Shown here in pieces: positions 1 to 6,481 of a DNA stretch of 8,014 nt (positions within the stretch are counted from its first letter, which is position 1; each line of letters begins with the position of its first letter). The DNA is taken from contig CAZVGZ010000062.1 of assembly GCA_964627605.1 (NCBI GenBank), positions 1 through 8,014 of the forward strand, read 5' to 3'. The notes beneath the pieces are model-generated. The model saw only the letters and a program-made list of their open reading frames with translations. It was not told the DNA's origin and searched no databases. Made by a program: the position numbers and the translations under genes. Source of the DNA: CAZVGZ01 sp964627605. Its GTDB lineage: Bacteria > Latescibacterota > MWCZ01 > CAZVGZ01.

Positions 1-346
1 ACCAACCTCGACGAGTTGGCCATGTTGGAAGCGCCGGAGATGATCGCGCCGGAGATTGAGGAAGCGTTGAGTACTGGGCGGTGGAGGAGCCTCCTCAAAT
101 TCTCTCGGAAGTTGCGCCCGCCTACCCTGAAATCGCCCGTCAGGCTAACATGGTAGGGGACGTTTTCGTAAAAATACTCGTGGATACGGACGGGACAGTT
201 CAAGAGGTTGAAATACTGAGAGGGCCGGGGATTTTCTGCCAGCGGCGATTTATGCCGCCTTGCAGATGCGTTTCTCGCCAGCAAGCCAAAGCGGGCGACC
301 TGTAAGAGTTTGGATCTCTCGCAAGTTCTCGTTCCGACTAAAATAG
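1..346 (+). pseudogene. Broken TonB-family gene (copy 1, 5' end outside window)
   Basis: This is the C-terminal part of an energy-transducer TonB paralogue, cut by the window start and broken by two frameshifts. Frame 1 from base 1 reads TNLDELAMLEAPEMIAPEIE, nearly the same as the acidic spacer of the intact tonB at 486-1106. At 61-65 it has 5 bases where the intact copy has 15, a net loss of 10, and the reading moves to frame 3 (VEYWAVEEPPQI, then AYPEIARQ, the TonB_C entry motif). Near 243-244 one base is missing, and frame 2 then gives QMRFSP, GRPVRVWIS and a natural TAG at 344-346. The frames together reconstruct a whole TonB_C domain, so the homology is firm. The lesions could be real decay or assembly errors; two within about 180 bases favour decay. 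Any shorter gene called at 81-305 would be an artefact of the shifts. Confidence 0.85.
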
Positions 347-435
347 CGCGGGATCGAGAATCTCGGACCAGTCGATGCATACGTCTGGCAGGCGTTGAAA
401 TATAACATCACGCTAGACGCCATATAGTGACAACG

Positions 436-473
436 GCGCGTGTGGAGGAGAGGTTTTATACACTCCACCGCGT
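436..473 (+). promoter_or_regulatory. Stem-loop directly upstream of the intact tonB
   Basis: CGCG (437-440) plus GTGGAG (442-447) pair with CTCCAC (463-468) plus CGCG (469-472). This gives a 10-bp stem with one bulged T at 441 and a 15-base loop. The purine-rich GGAGGAGAGG (444-452) lies in the 5' arm and loop, and the stem ends next to the first ATG at 474. It could be a leader structure acting on translation or an attenuator. There is no T-run after it, so it is not a standard intrinsic terminator. The pairing is seen directly; the function is inferred. Confidence 0.4.
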
Positions 474-475
474 AT

Positions 476-480
476 GGGAG
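476..480 (+). promoter_or_regulatory. Ribosome binding site deciding the tonB start
   Basis: GGGAG at 476-480 stands 5 bases before ATG 486. The earlier in-frame ATG at 474 has its nearest Shine-Dalgarno-like run (GGAGGAGAGG, 444-452) more than 20 bases away and inside a predicted stem-loop. I therefore prefer 486 as the start. Confidence 0.55.
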
Positions 481-485
481 TGACA

Positions 486-1106
486 ATGGCGAAAATCGAT
501 TACAGACGGTGGCAGAACGTAATTCTATTGGCCTGCATCGGGCTTTCGTTAGCTCTTCATTTGGGGCTGTACTACGCCAATCCGAGGCCTGCCAAAGAGA
601 AAGAGTATGTTCGAGACAAGGTCGTCAACATTGAGATTGTGGAGGTTCCGCCCACTCAGCAGGAGCAGGAACCACCGCCGCCGATGCGGCCTCAGGTGCC
701 CATTGAGGCTGATGACGATATGGATATCGAGGATGTGACCATTATGGATACAGACCTTGATGATTTGGCGATGCTTGAAGCTCCTGACATGATCGCCCCT
801 GAGATTGAGGATGACGACCCGATTGTCGAGTTCTGGGCGGTTGAGGAGTTCCCCGCGATCACCCACCAGGTGGTCCCGGTCTATCCTGAAATTGCGCGGC
901 AAGCTGGGATGGAAGGCCGTGTGACTGTTCGGATTCTTGTCAATAAAGAGGGCGAGGTTGAGAGGGTCGAGGTGCTCGCTGGACCCCAGATATTCTATCA
1001 GGCCACAGTCGACGCAGCCAAACAGATGAGATTTACGCCAGCCAAACAGAATGGACGGCCGGTACGGGTCTGGGTTTCGAAGCCCTTTCGGTTCCAGCTC
1101 AATTAG
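486..1106 (+). CDS. tonB: TonB-family energy transducer (copy 2, intact)
   Basis: This 206-residue protein should carry proton-motive energy from an ExbB/ExbD motor in the inner membrane to outer-membrane receptors. Residues 11-31 form one transmembrane anchor after a short basic N-terminus (MAKIDYRRWQ), with no signal cleavage site. Residues 54-73 are Pro/Gln-rich (PPTQQEQEPPPP). Residues 74-122 are an acidic spacer with about 20 Asp/Glu. The TonB_C domain runs from about 127 to 206 and shows the VYPEIARQAGMEG entry, VRILVNKEGEVE, and the closing MRFTPAKQNGRPVRVWV. E. coli TonB has a longer Pro/Lys/Glu spacer, so this form is shorter and more acidic. No exbB, exbD or receptor gene is nearby. 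It is the middle and only intact member of a three-copy array. An alternative start at 474 would add four residues. The family call is firm; which receptor it serves cannot be seen. Confidence 0.92.
   Translation: MAKIDYRRWQNVILLACIGLSLALHLGLYYANPRPAKEKEYVRDKVVNIEIVEVPPTQQEQEPPPPMRPQVPIEADDDMDIEDVTIMDTDLDDLAMLEAPDMIAPEIEDDDPIVEFWAVEEFPAITHQVVPVYPEIARQAGMEGRVTVRILVNKEGEVERVEVLAGPQIFYQATVDAAKQMRFTPAKQNGRPVRVWVSKPFRFQLN
870..940 (+). repeat. Direct repeat within TonB_C, partner of 1419-1489
   Basis: These 71 bases align without gaps to 1419-1489 with 8 mismatches counted by eye (63/71). They encode the VVPVYPEIARQAGMEG core of TonB_C. The repeat reflects gene duplication, perhaps with gene conversion, because copy 1 is clearly more divergent over the same stretch. 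Confidence 0.8.
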
Positions 1107-1196
1107 ATTAGGATGGTGGCGCAGCGGTTATGAGGTGATGGTAGACCGCTGTCCGCATTCGCAGATTATCGACCGCAAATAGGTTGCTGAACCTCG

Positions 1197-1221
1197 TGTG
1201 GTGTTTTGTTTGGGCACCACA
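1197..1221 (+). promoter_or_regulatory. Stem-loop upstream of TonB copy 3
   Basis: TGTGGTG (1197-1203) pairs perfectly with CACCACA (1215-1221) across an 11-base T/G-rich loop. It lies 20 bases before the ATG at 1242 and just ahead of the binding site GAGGAG (1231-1236). A smaller hairpin, AGGTT/AACCT, sits at 1181-1194. The arrangement resembles the stem-loop before copy 2, so a shared leader element is possible but unproven. Confidence 0.3.
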
Positions 1222-1241
1222 ATTGAGGGAGAGGAGCAGCG

Positions 1242-1655
1242 ATGACCTATTCCCGCCTATTGTCTACCGTTGGGTGCGCTCTTTTTTTGTCGATGACAAG
1301 GTGTGGGGCGACGAGGCTCGCCGCTCAGAAGTCACCTGCTGCACCGATTGAATGTATTTTGTGTGACCCTGACACAGGGGTCAAAGCGGTCATCGAGCCT
1401 CCGACTGTCACGCACAATGTGGTTCCGGTCTATCCTAAAAATGCGCGGCAGGCTGGGATGGAAGGGCGGGTGATAGTTCGGATTCTTGTAAACTAAGAAG
1501 GCCTTCCTGAAAAGGTGGAAGTGGTCTCAGGGCCGACGATATTCCATCAGCCCTCCATTGACGCTGCTATGCAGATGAGGTTTGCGCCAGCCCTTCTGAA
1601 CGGACAACCTTTGAGGATCTGGTATACCAAGACTTTTAGCTTCCAACCCGATTGA
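1242..1655 (+). pseudogene. TonB_C-domain gene interrupted by a TAA stop (copy 3)
   Basis: The gene starts at ATG 1242 with GAGGAG (1231-1236) five bases upstream. Residues 1-28 look like a signal peptide or anchor (RLLSTVGCALFLSM), followed by a short linker with CILC (38-41) and then TonB_C from about residue 55, with VVPVYPKNARQAGMEG. There is no Pro-rich or acidic spacer, unlike copies 1 and 2. The frame stops at TAA 1494-1496, where copy 2 has Lys (AAA). The same frame then runs on without a gap through EGLPEKVEVVSGPTIFHQ, MQMRFAPALLNGQPLRIWY and a natural TGA at 1653-1655. Full length would be 137 codons. The intact downstream frame points to a recent nonsense mutation. Loss of the conserved Glu-Ile in YPEIARQ (here YPKNARQ) also suggests relaxed selection. 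Readthrough is possible but less likely, since TAA ends the gene at 3465-4241. Confidence 0.82.
1419..1489 (+). repeat. Direct repeat within TonB_C, partner of 870-940
   Basis: This is the second copy of the 71-base repeat (63/71 identical to 870-940). Several of its differences change residues conserved in copies 1 and 2, for example YPEIARQ to YPKNARQ. That fits decay after duplication. Confidence 0.8.
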
Positions 1656-1934
1656 GCTTGTGCGGTGGTATGGGTTGGTCGGGTGAGGTGTTGAAGCTGC
1701 CATGTTCTCAGAGTGTGAGAATATGCGCACCTCGTCGATTGTTTTGGCGGGGTGCTGTGTTTGCGTCGGAAAGTCAGTCTGTAGGACGAGGGGAGCAAGC
1801 GGGATGAATATGGCGTGCGAAGTCGGTTGGTAGGACCGGCCCGGCAAGATAATACTGCGGCGCGCGGTGCCACATTGAACAGTTTTCATGCGGATGTGCC
1901 TGTGTGTGTCGTTGTTGATCATCCCCAGATGACC

Positions 1935-1962
1935 TTGACATCCGAGCGCTGACCGATATTTT
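1935..1962 (+). promoter_or_regulatory. Sigma70-like promoter for the TPR gene
   Basis: A perfect -35 box TTGACA (1935-1940) is followed after 16 bases by TATTTT (1957-1962, 4 of 6 matches to TATAAT). Transcription would start near 1969 and leave a leader of about 50 bases before the GTG at 2021. This suggests that the TPR gene is transcribed separately from the TonB array. It is a sequence match only. Confidence 0.4.
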
Positions 1963-2010
1963 CCTTCCGGTTGTTTTACAACGCGAAATGGTGTATTCAA
2001 GACCGTACAA

Positions 2011-2015
2011 GGAGG
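2011..2015 (+). promoter_or_regulatory. Ribosome binding site deciding the TPR gene start
   Basis: AAGGAGGAA, with core GGAGG at 2011-2015, stands 5 bases before GTG 2021. The upstream in-frame ATG at 1988 has no Shine-Dalgarno match, and starting there would place this site inside the coding region. GTG 2021 is therefore preferred. A further in-frame ATG at 2033 is also possible. Confidence 0.7.
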
Positions 2016-2020
2016 AACGT

Positions 2021-3274
2021 GTGGCCAACGACATGGTGTGTTTGTCAATAGTGCGAATAAGATTGCAGATGATCTGGCTAGTTCCAGTCACACTGATTTT
2101 GGTGTTTGGCGCTGCTGTCGTTCCTGTGGGGGCACAAGCTGCGGGTGCAGAGTGTACTGAGCTGACCGACCCAGAAGTGATAGAACAGGTCAACGCCGCC
2201 CGGCAGGAAGGCAAGCGGCTTTTCGGCGCACGCAGGTACAGCGATGCGGTCACAAGTTACGAGGTCGCCATCACCGCCTATCCGTGCGATGCTGCGACGT
2301 TCTACAACGCTGGATTGGCGTACAGCAGGCTCAGCAGAACCGAAGAGGCGATAGACGCCCTCGGCAAGGCGGTCGAGCTTGACCCGTCCCACATGAACGC
2401 CCGTCTTAATATCGCTAACGCGTTGCTACGCTCAGGCGCGCTCGATCTGGCCGGAGCTAAGTATCAGGAGACCAAAACATTAGCCACCGAGGACGACAAG
2501 ATAGTCAGCCAGTGCGAACATGGGTTGCTGAGTGTTGCGACCAAGCATCTGAAAGCGGCGAACAACGCACTCAGGCGAAAGCGGTATGGCGAGACGATCA
2601 CCCGCACAGAGCAGGCGATCGTCCTTAACCCCAATCTATCGAAAGCTTACATCCTGGCGGGCAAGGCGCATCTAGCTCAGCGAACCTCCCAGCATCTGAC
2701 ACAGGCCGCGCAGATGTTTGAGCAGGCCGGGAGCGTCGCCCACACAGCCAGAGACAGTGCTGCCAGCCTGCAAGGTTTGGGCGATGTCGCAAGAAAGCAG
2801 GGCTACGCCGCCGCCAAGGCAAAGCGGCAGGAGAGAGCACGACGCAAATGGCGTACGGCTCTTGGCTACTACACTCGCTCCTTGGCTTTGGAGAGCAAAT
2901 CGAAAGCCGCTCTGATTAATGCGGGCGATTTGTACGTCAAACTGCGCCGATATCAGGAAGCGACTGAGGTTCTCCAGCGCGCGGTGGCGATGGATAGCAA
3001 CAGTCGGGCTGCGGCTGGTGCCTACCGCAAACTTGCTGAGAGTTACAACGCATTGGGTCGCTGCCCGCAAGCAGAAAGCGCGGCGCGGAGCTCACTTGGG
3101 ATAGTAAGGACCGACGCGTCTTCGCGTGTTGCGTTGGGTGAGGCGCTGCGATGCCAGGGTAAGAGTCGCCAGGCTATCTCAGAGTTTCAGATGGCCGCAA
3201 GGAATCGTCGTTGGAAAGCGTATGCCGACCATCAGGTCAAAGAGATGACCGAAGAGCTTAACGACGTTGACTGA
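2021..3274 (+). CDS. Secreted TPR-repeat protein
   Basis: This 417-residue protein has a Sec signal peptide (basic RIRLQ near residue 13, hydrophobic core 18-36, likely cleavage after AQA at 38-40). It should therefore act in the periplasm or at the outer membrane. The rest is mostly tetratricopeptide repeats, helical pairs that bind partner proteins. The clearest are at about 58-91, 92-125 (NAGLAYSRLSRTEEAIDALG), 172-205 (YGETITRTEQAIVLNPN), 294-327 (NAGDLYVKLRRYQEATEVLQ), 333-366 and 367-400, with weaker ones at 126-159 and 206-238. Residues 255-285 are a Lys/Arg-rich insertion (AAAKAKRQERARRKWR). No enzymatic domain is visible. It lies downstream of the TonB genes and may have its own promoter. 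TPR proteins next to TonB systems often act as scaffolds, but a specific role here is inference. The fold is confident; the function is unknown. Confidence 0.85.
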   Translation: MANDMVCLSIVRIRLQMIWLVPVTLILVFGAAVVPVGAQAAGAECTELTDPEVIEQVNAARQEGKRLFGARRYSDAVTSYEVAITAYPCDAATFYNAGLAYSRLSRTEEAIDALGKAVELDPSHMNARLNIANALLRSGALDLAGAKYQETKTLATEDDKIVSQCEHGLLSVATKHLKAANNALRRKRYGETITRTEQAIVLNPNLSKAYILAGKAHLAQRTSQHLTQAAQMFEQAGSVAHTARDSAASLQGLGDVARKQGYAAAKAKRQERARRKWRTALGYYTRSLALESKSKAALINAGDLYVKLRRYQEATEVLQRAVAMDSNSRAAAGAYRKLAESYNALGRCPQAESAARSSLGIVRTDASSRVALGEALRCQGKSRQAISEFQMAARNRRWKAYADHQVKEMTEELNDVD

Positions 3275-3358
3275 TTCGACCGGCCTGTCGCCATCCCATC
3301 GCCTGTGGTGAAAATTGTGGTGAGAAGAGTCCGTTTGCGCGCGCTGGTCAAATTCGCC

Positions 3359-3384
3359 TTGACGCCGCCCGGGAGTGGTGTCAA
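3359..3384 (+). other. Hairpin between the TPR and membrane-protein genes
   Basis: TTGACGCC (3359-3366) pairs with GGTGTCAA (3377-3384), 8 bp with one G-T pair, around a 10-base loop. It lies about 85 bases after the TPR stop and 80 bases before the chosen start of the next gene. No T-run follows, so it is at best a weak terminator or mRNA-end structure. Confidence 0.3.
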
Positions 3385-3464
3385 CACTTGATGGTGGCCA
3401 ATGACCCCGATTGACAGAACACGATTCTGGTCACTCATGTTTGCTCAGTGGCTACCCGTCAGAT

Positions 3465-4241
3465 ATGGACTCCCAGTTGTCTAAACTTTCCGATCCTTCA
3501 GCAGAAAGCCACGCCCCTGACGCCGACTATCTGTTTGTCGGCGACGAGGAGGAAGTGTCTGACTGGCCGTCGTGGCTTGGTTCGAGCGTTTGGGGCGCTG
3601 TTTGGGCCGGGATAGGGATTGCTGGAGTGTTGACCCTAATTATCGTGATGGTGGGTCTGAGGACCGGGGTGTCCGACGCGGTGAGCTTGAACCTGTCCAG
3701 GCTGGCGTGCGTGGCGTTGGCGCTCGGACAGTCAGGGGCGCTCGGTTGGTGGATAGCGGTGCTGCCGGTAGAGTCCAAAAGACGCACGAATCCGCTTGAG
3801 GCTGACCCCGTGGGGCCGTTGGTGGCTGGCATCGTTGGTGTGATGATAGGCGGGGCGTGGCGTTCGATGGACTGGCCGCTTGATGTGGGTATGGGTGTCA
3901 TAGTGGCCGCTGGGATGTTTGCCGCAGGAACTCGCGTTCCGCTTCAGTACGCGGCGACCGCCGCGATTGCTGCTGCTGCTGCGGTGCTGTTCGACACTCT
4001 GCCGCCAGCGTTGAGGGCGCAGATGTTGGCTCAAGAGCCATGGCTTATCCTGGGGCTGATCGGTGTCGCAGCGGGTGTGGTCGGGGGGCCAATGGCAGTT
4101 GTCCGCTCCATAAGGCAGGGCTTCGAGGCTGATTTTCCGTGGTTGGATATGATCGGCCCGGCTGCCACTCTCGTTGTAGGTTTCGCTGTTGCTTTCTGGC
4201 TGCTGTATCCCATGCTATCGTTCGCTAACCTGGCATTCTAA
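3465..4241 (+). CDS. Polytopic membrane protein of unknown function
   Basis: I do not recognise a family for this 258-residue protein. Residues 1-39 are hydrophilic and acidic (DADYLFVGDEEEVSDWPSW). About seven hydrophobic segments follow: 42-64, 79-100, 116-134, 141-156, 161-178, 191-213 and 229-252. The fifth is unusually Ala-rich (AATAAIAAAAAVLF). The loop after segment 2 is basic (ESKRRTNPLEAD), and the loop at 214-226 carries R and K followed by acidic residues. The start is uncertain. ATG 3465 is chosen, but it lacks a good ribosome binding site; TTG 3411 or TTG 3441 in the same frame would add 18 or 8 residues. The gene ends 45 bases before the GH9 gene on the same strand, so the two are probably co-transcribed. 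A transport or membrane-anchoring role for sugar use is possible, but nothing in the sequence proves it. Confidence 0.75.
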   Translation: MDSQLSKLSDPSAESHAPDADYLFVGDEEEVSDWPSWLGSSVWGAVWAGIGIAGVLTLIIVMVGLRTGVSDAVSLNLSRLACVALALGQSGALGWWIAVLPVESKRRTNPLEADPVGPLVAGIVGVMIGGAWRSMDWPLDVGMGVIVAAGMFAAGTRVPLQYAATAAIAAAAAVLFDTLPPALRAQMLAQEPWLILGLIGVAAGVVGGPMAVVRSIRQGFEADFPWLDMIGPAATLVVGFAVAFWLLYPMLSFANLAF

Positions 4242-4286
4242 AGAGAAAAACCCTCCTGAGTCTTCCCAATAACGCCGGAGCACCTA

Positions 4287-6353
4287 ATGACCCCCATTAC
4301 GATCGACCTCTTGCCTTTTGTCGCTTCTGGAAACGAGTGGATGGCCAGAGAATCGTGGCTCGCAACGCACGACGAGGTCGTGGTGACCAGTCCTGGTTCG
4401 CAGATAGATCTGAAGCTCTCAGAAGGCGATGTGGTTATAGGTCCGCCGGTGGTGTTGGCCCCTAATCAGTCGAGCGTAACAGTGGGGGCTCACGGGACGA
4501 TCAGAGGCGCTCGCGTGGGTATTGAATGGTGCCACGCAAAACGCGGCAAATATCATGCGATAGTTTGGGCGACAATGGATGGCGATTCGTTTGAGATTGC
4601 CTCGGGCCCGTCTCCCCAATCCATCGCGTCGTTTCATTTTGTCGTGGAAATCACATCCCAGGATGGAGTTGCAGAGGGCGAGCTGAACGAGCTTCAGGGC
4701 GACGTTACTAGGGAGATCAGTGTATTGGTCAATCAGGTTGGCTATGACCCCAGCCATCCAAAAACCGTGACCGTTCAGGGCAATGCGGATTTTGGGGATG
4801 GCGAATTTCGCGTAGTCGCCCCGATCGCCGGACCTGGGCGAGAGTTTGAGACGGTATTTGAAGGGCGGTTGAGTTCAGCCGGACAGATTGATCCGTGGGG
4901 TCGTCACTACTGGCGCGGCGATTTTTCGAAGCTACAGGAGGTTGGCAACTACTACGTCGAAGTGACTTTGGGTGGGCTTATTGCAGAATCTGCGATGTTT
5001 ACTCTGGCGCCCAACTGGGTTGCGCGGGAGACCCTTGATGCGTCTCAACGGTTCTACTGGTATCAGCGGTGTGGGCAGGCGGTCCCAGGTTGGCACGAGG
5101 CGTGCCACATGGACGACTGCGTAGTTGCATCGGACGGAAGGCTTATCGGGGCGGCTGGTGCGTGGCATGACGCTGGAGATTACAACAAGTACAACGGATG
5201 GACACCCCATTCTGTCTGGGCTCTGGCGTATGCCAGCGGGATGAACTCCGATCTGTTTATGGATCAAAGGCGATGTGAGCACTCAGACGTGTTGGATGAA
5301 GCGATATGGGGTGCGGAGTGGCTTATCAAGATGTTTGACGGAAACACCGGGCTTCTTAGGGACAGGATATCCACCGGCTACGGACACTGGGGGCTGCCGG
5401 AGGATGAGACCGACAATGTCATAGGCAGCGACGGGAAACGGACTGCCAGCGAAGAGACCTCTGCTAGCCTCTGGATGGTAGGGGCGATGGCGCGGTTGAG
5501 TGTGTTGGCCAGGCGACCGGATTTTCTGGGTTGTGCCAAAACTCATCTGGTGGCGATTGATCAGCCCGAAAGTCTCAGCAGCTCATATCAGGCGCAGCGA
5601 CTGTGTGCGCTCATTGATATTCACAGAGCGACCGGTGATGAGGTATGGATGGATCGCATCAGGTCGGCGGTGGAGCGGATATTGGCGTGCCAGTCGAAGA
5701 ACGACGACTACAGCGGCTTTTTCGCTGCAAGCCCAGACGGTGACTTGTCGGTCAGTATCACATCATCAGGCGACACTGCGGCGTCGTTGGCACTGTTTGC
5801 GTTGACATACCCTAGCGAAGCCACACCTGTCAAAGAGGCGCTCTGTGGCTACATGGAGTTTGTAAAAGCGCTATCGAACAACCCATTTGGGATTATGAAA
5901 TCGTATCAGAGAGTCGGTCAGGAGAGCTGGTTCTTCGCATACAAACAGCGCGGCGACTGGCATGTTGGACAGAATAGCCAGTACTTAAGCGAAGCGTGGG
6001 CAGCCTTCCTTACCTATCAGATAACCGGCGAGCGCAATCACCTGGAGTCGGGTCTCAACCATCTTAACTGGGTGTTGGGGGTCAACCCTTACGGGATCAG
6101 CATGATGGAAGGGCAGGGCACGCACAATCTGCCGACTCAGCACCACCGCTATAACATGATCCCTGGCAGGCACCGTGGAGCGGTCCCCGGCTCTGTTGTG
6201 AACGGGATCGTAAGGTTCGATCAGTCGCACGACATCCCGCTGTTGGACCTGATTCCCCAGGGTACGCCGCGATATGAGTGCAACGAGCCGTGGCTGCCGC
6301 ACAACGATTACTACTTATTGGCGGTTAGCGAGCTTGCTAGGGTGTGTGAATAG
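4287..6353 (+). CDS. Glycoside hydrolase family 9 protein, no signal peptide
   Basis: This 688-residue enzyme should cleave beta-1,4-linked glucans or related oligosaccharides by the inverting GH9 mechanism. Residues 1-140 are a beta-rich domain I do not recognise. Residues 144-240 match the Ig-like N-terminal domain of CelD-type GH9 enzymes (SVLVNQVGYDP). The (alpha/alpha)6 catalytic domain covers about 248-685. WHDAGDYNKY gives Asp295 and Asp298, the expected water-activating pair. HHR (619-621) matches the HxR of GH9 signature 1. Glu667 in CNEPWLPHND is the likely catalytic acid, although its surroundings depart from the usual E-x-[STA]-x3-N-[STA]. The start is set by CGGAG (4276-4280) six bases upstream, and an in-frame TGA at 4257 rules out a longer N-terminus with a signal peptide. 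Cytoplasmic action on imported oligosaccharides, as in cellodextrinase or exo-glucosaminidase branches of GH9, is therefore likely. The exact substrate is unknown. Confidence 0.9.
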   Translation: MTPITIDLLPFVASGNEWMARESWLATHDEVVVTSPGSQIDLKLSEGDVVIGPPVVLAPNQSSVTVGAHGTIRGARVGIEWCHAKRGKYHAIVWATMDGDSFEIASGPSPQSIASFHFVVEITSQDGVAEGELNELQGDVTREISVLVNQVGYDPSHPKTVTVQGNADFGDGEFRVVAPIAGPGREFETVFEGRLSSAGQIDPWGRHYWRGDFSKLQEVGNYYVEVTLGGLIAESAMFTLAPNWVARETLDASQRFYWYQRCGQAVPGWHEACHMDDCVVASDGRLIGAAGAWHDAGDYNKYNGWTPHSVWALAYASGMNSDLFMDQRRCEHSDVLDEAIWGAEWLIKMFDGNTGLLRDRISTGYGHWGLPEDETDNVIGSDGKRTASEETSASLWMVGAMARLSVLARRPDFLGCAKTHLVAIDQPESLSSSYQAQRLCALIDIHRATGDEVWMDRIRSAVERILACQSKNDDYSGFFAASPDGDLSVSITSSGDTAASLALFALTYPSEATPVKEALCGYMEFVKALSNNPFGIMKSYQRVGQESWFFAYKQRGDWHVGQNSQYLSEAWAAFLTYQITGERNHLESGLNHLNWVLGVNPYGISMMEGQGTHNLPTQHHRYNMIPGRHRGAVPGSVVNGIVRFDQSHDIPLLDLIPQGTPRYECNEPWLPHNDYYLLAVSELARVCE

Positions 6354-6424
6354 ACGACACGGTTGCGGCTGAAAGCGTCAACGCTGATCACGTTGCCAGC
6401 ACAGACCGGAGCGCTGGACCAGGT

Positions 6425-6481
6425 GGCCTGTCATATTCACGCTGCATGAGCCGAAGGGCTACGTGAGCGCTGAATCAGGCC
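6425..6481. terminator. Possible bidirectional terminator structure between convergent genes
   Basis: GGCCTG (6425-6430) pairs with CAGGCC (6476-6481). Inside it, ATTCA (6435-6439) can pair with TGAAT (6471-6475), and AGCC/GGCT near 6450-6460 closes an inner hairpin. The element lies between the stops of the GH9 gene and the opposing hydrolase and overlaps the last codons of the latter. No T-run is present on either strand, so a rho-independent terminator is not clearly supported. Confidence 0.25.

Larger units (their letters stand above)
1656..2020 (+). other. Gene-free stretch between TonB copy 3 and the TPR gene
   Basis: I find no convincing gene in these 365 bases on either strand. They hold a 6-bp hairpin (TTCTCA 1705-1710 with TGAGAA 1716-1721, 5-base loop, no T-run after it) and a promoter-like pair near the 3' end. 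A 43-codon frame at 1702-1833 contains a lipobox-like VLAGC but has no ribosome binding site and is rich in Cys and Arg. It is probably chance or a worn remnant. The length is unusual beside the tighter spacing elsewhere and may be the scar of a further lost gene. Confidence 0.5.

Noticed and set aside
81..305. Stand-alone 74-residue gene with a TonB_C start
   Set aside because: It is the middle frame of the broken copy 1. Its last 20 or so residues are out-of-frame sequence after the frameshift near 243, and ATG 81 has no ribosome site.
395..428. TTGAAA with TATAGT as a tonB promoter
   Set aside because: The spacer is 22 bases, too long for a sigma70 promoter. TATAAC at 401-406 has no -35 partner.
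1494..1496. TAA read as a sense codon (alternative genetic code)
   Set aside because: The membrane-protein gene ends with TAA at 4239-4241, and TAG and TGA also end intact genes, so TAA works as a stop here.
1702..1833. Possible 43-residue lipoprotein (VLAGC lipobox-like)
   Set aside because: It has no ribosome binding site, Cys/Arg-rich composition, no clear mature domain and an overlapping equally short frame at 1670. It is likely chance.
1527..2253. Long minus-strand open frames under the gap and the start of the TPR gene
   Set aside because: They overlap copy 3 and the TPR gene, encode low-complexity Ser/Pro/Arg/Thr-rich sequence and have no recognisable domain.
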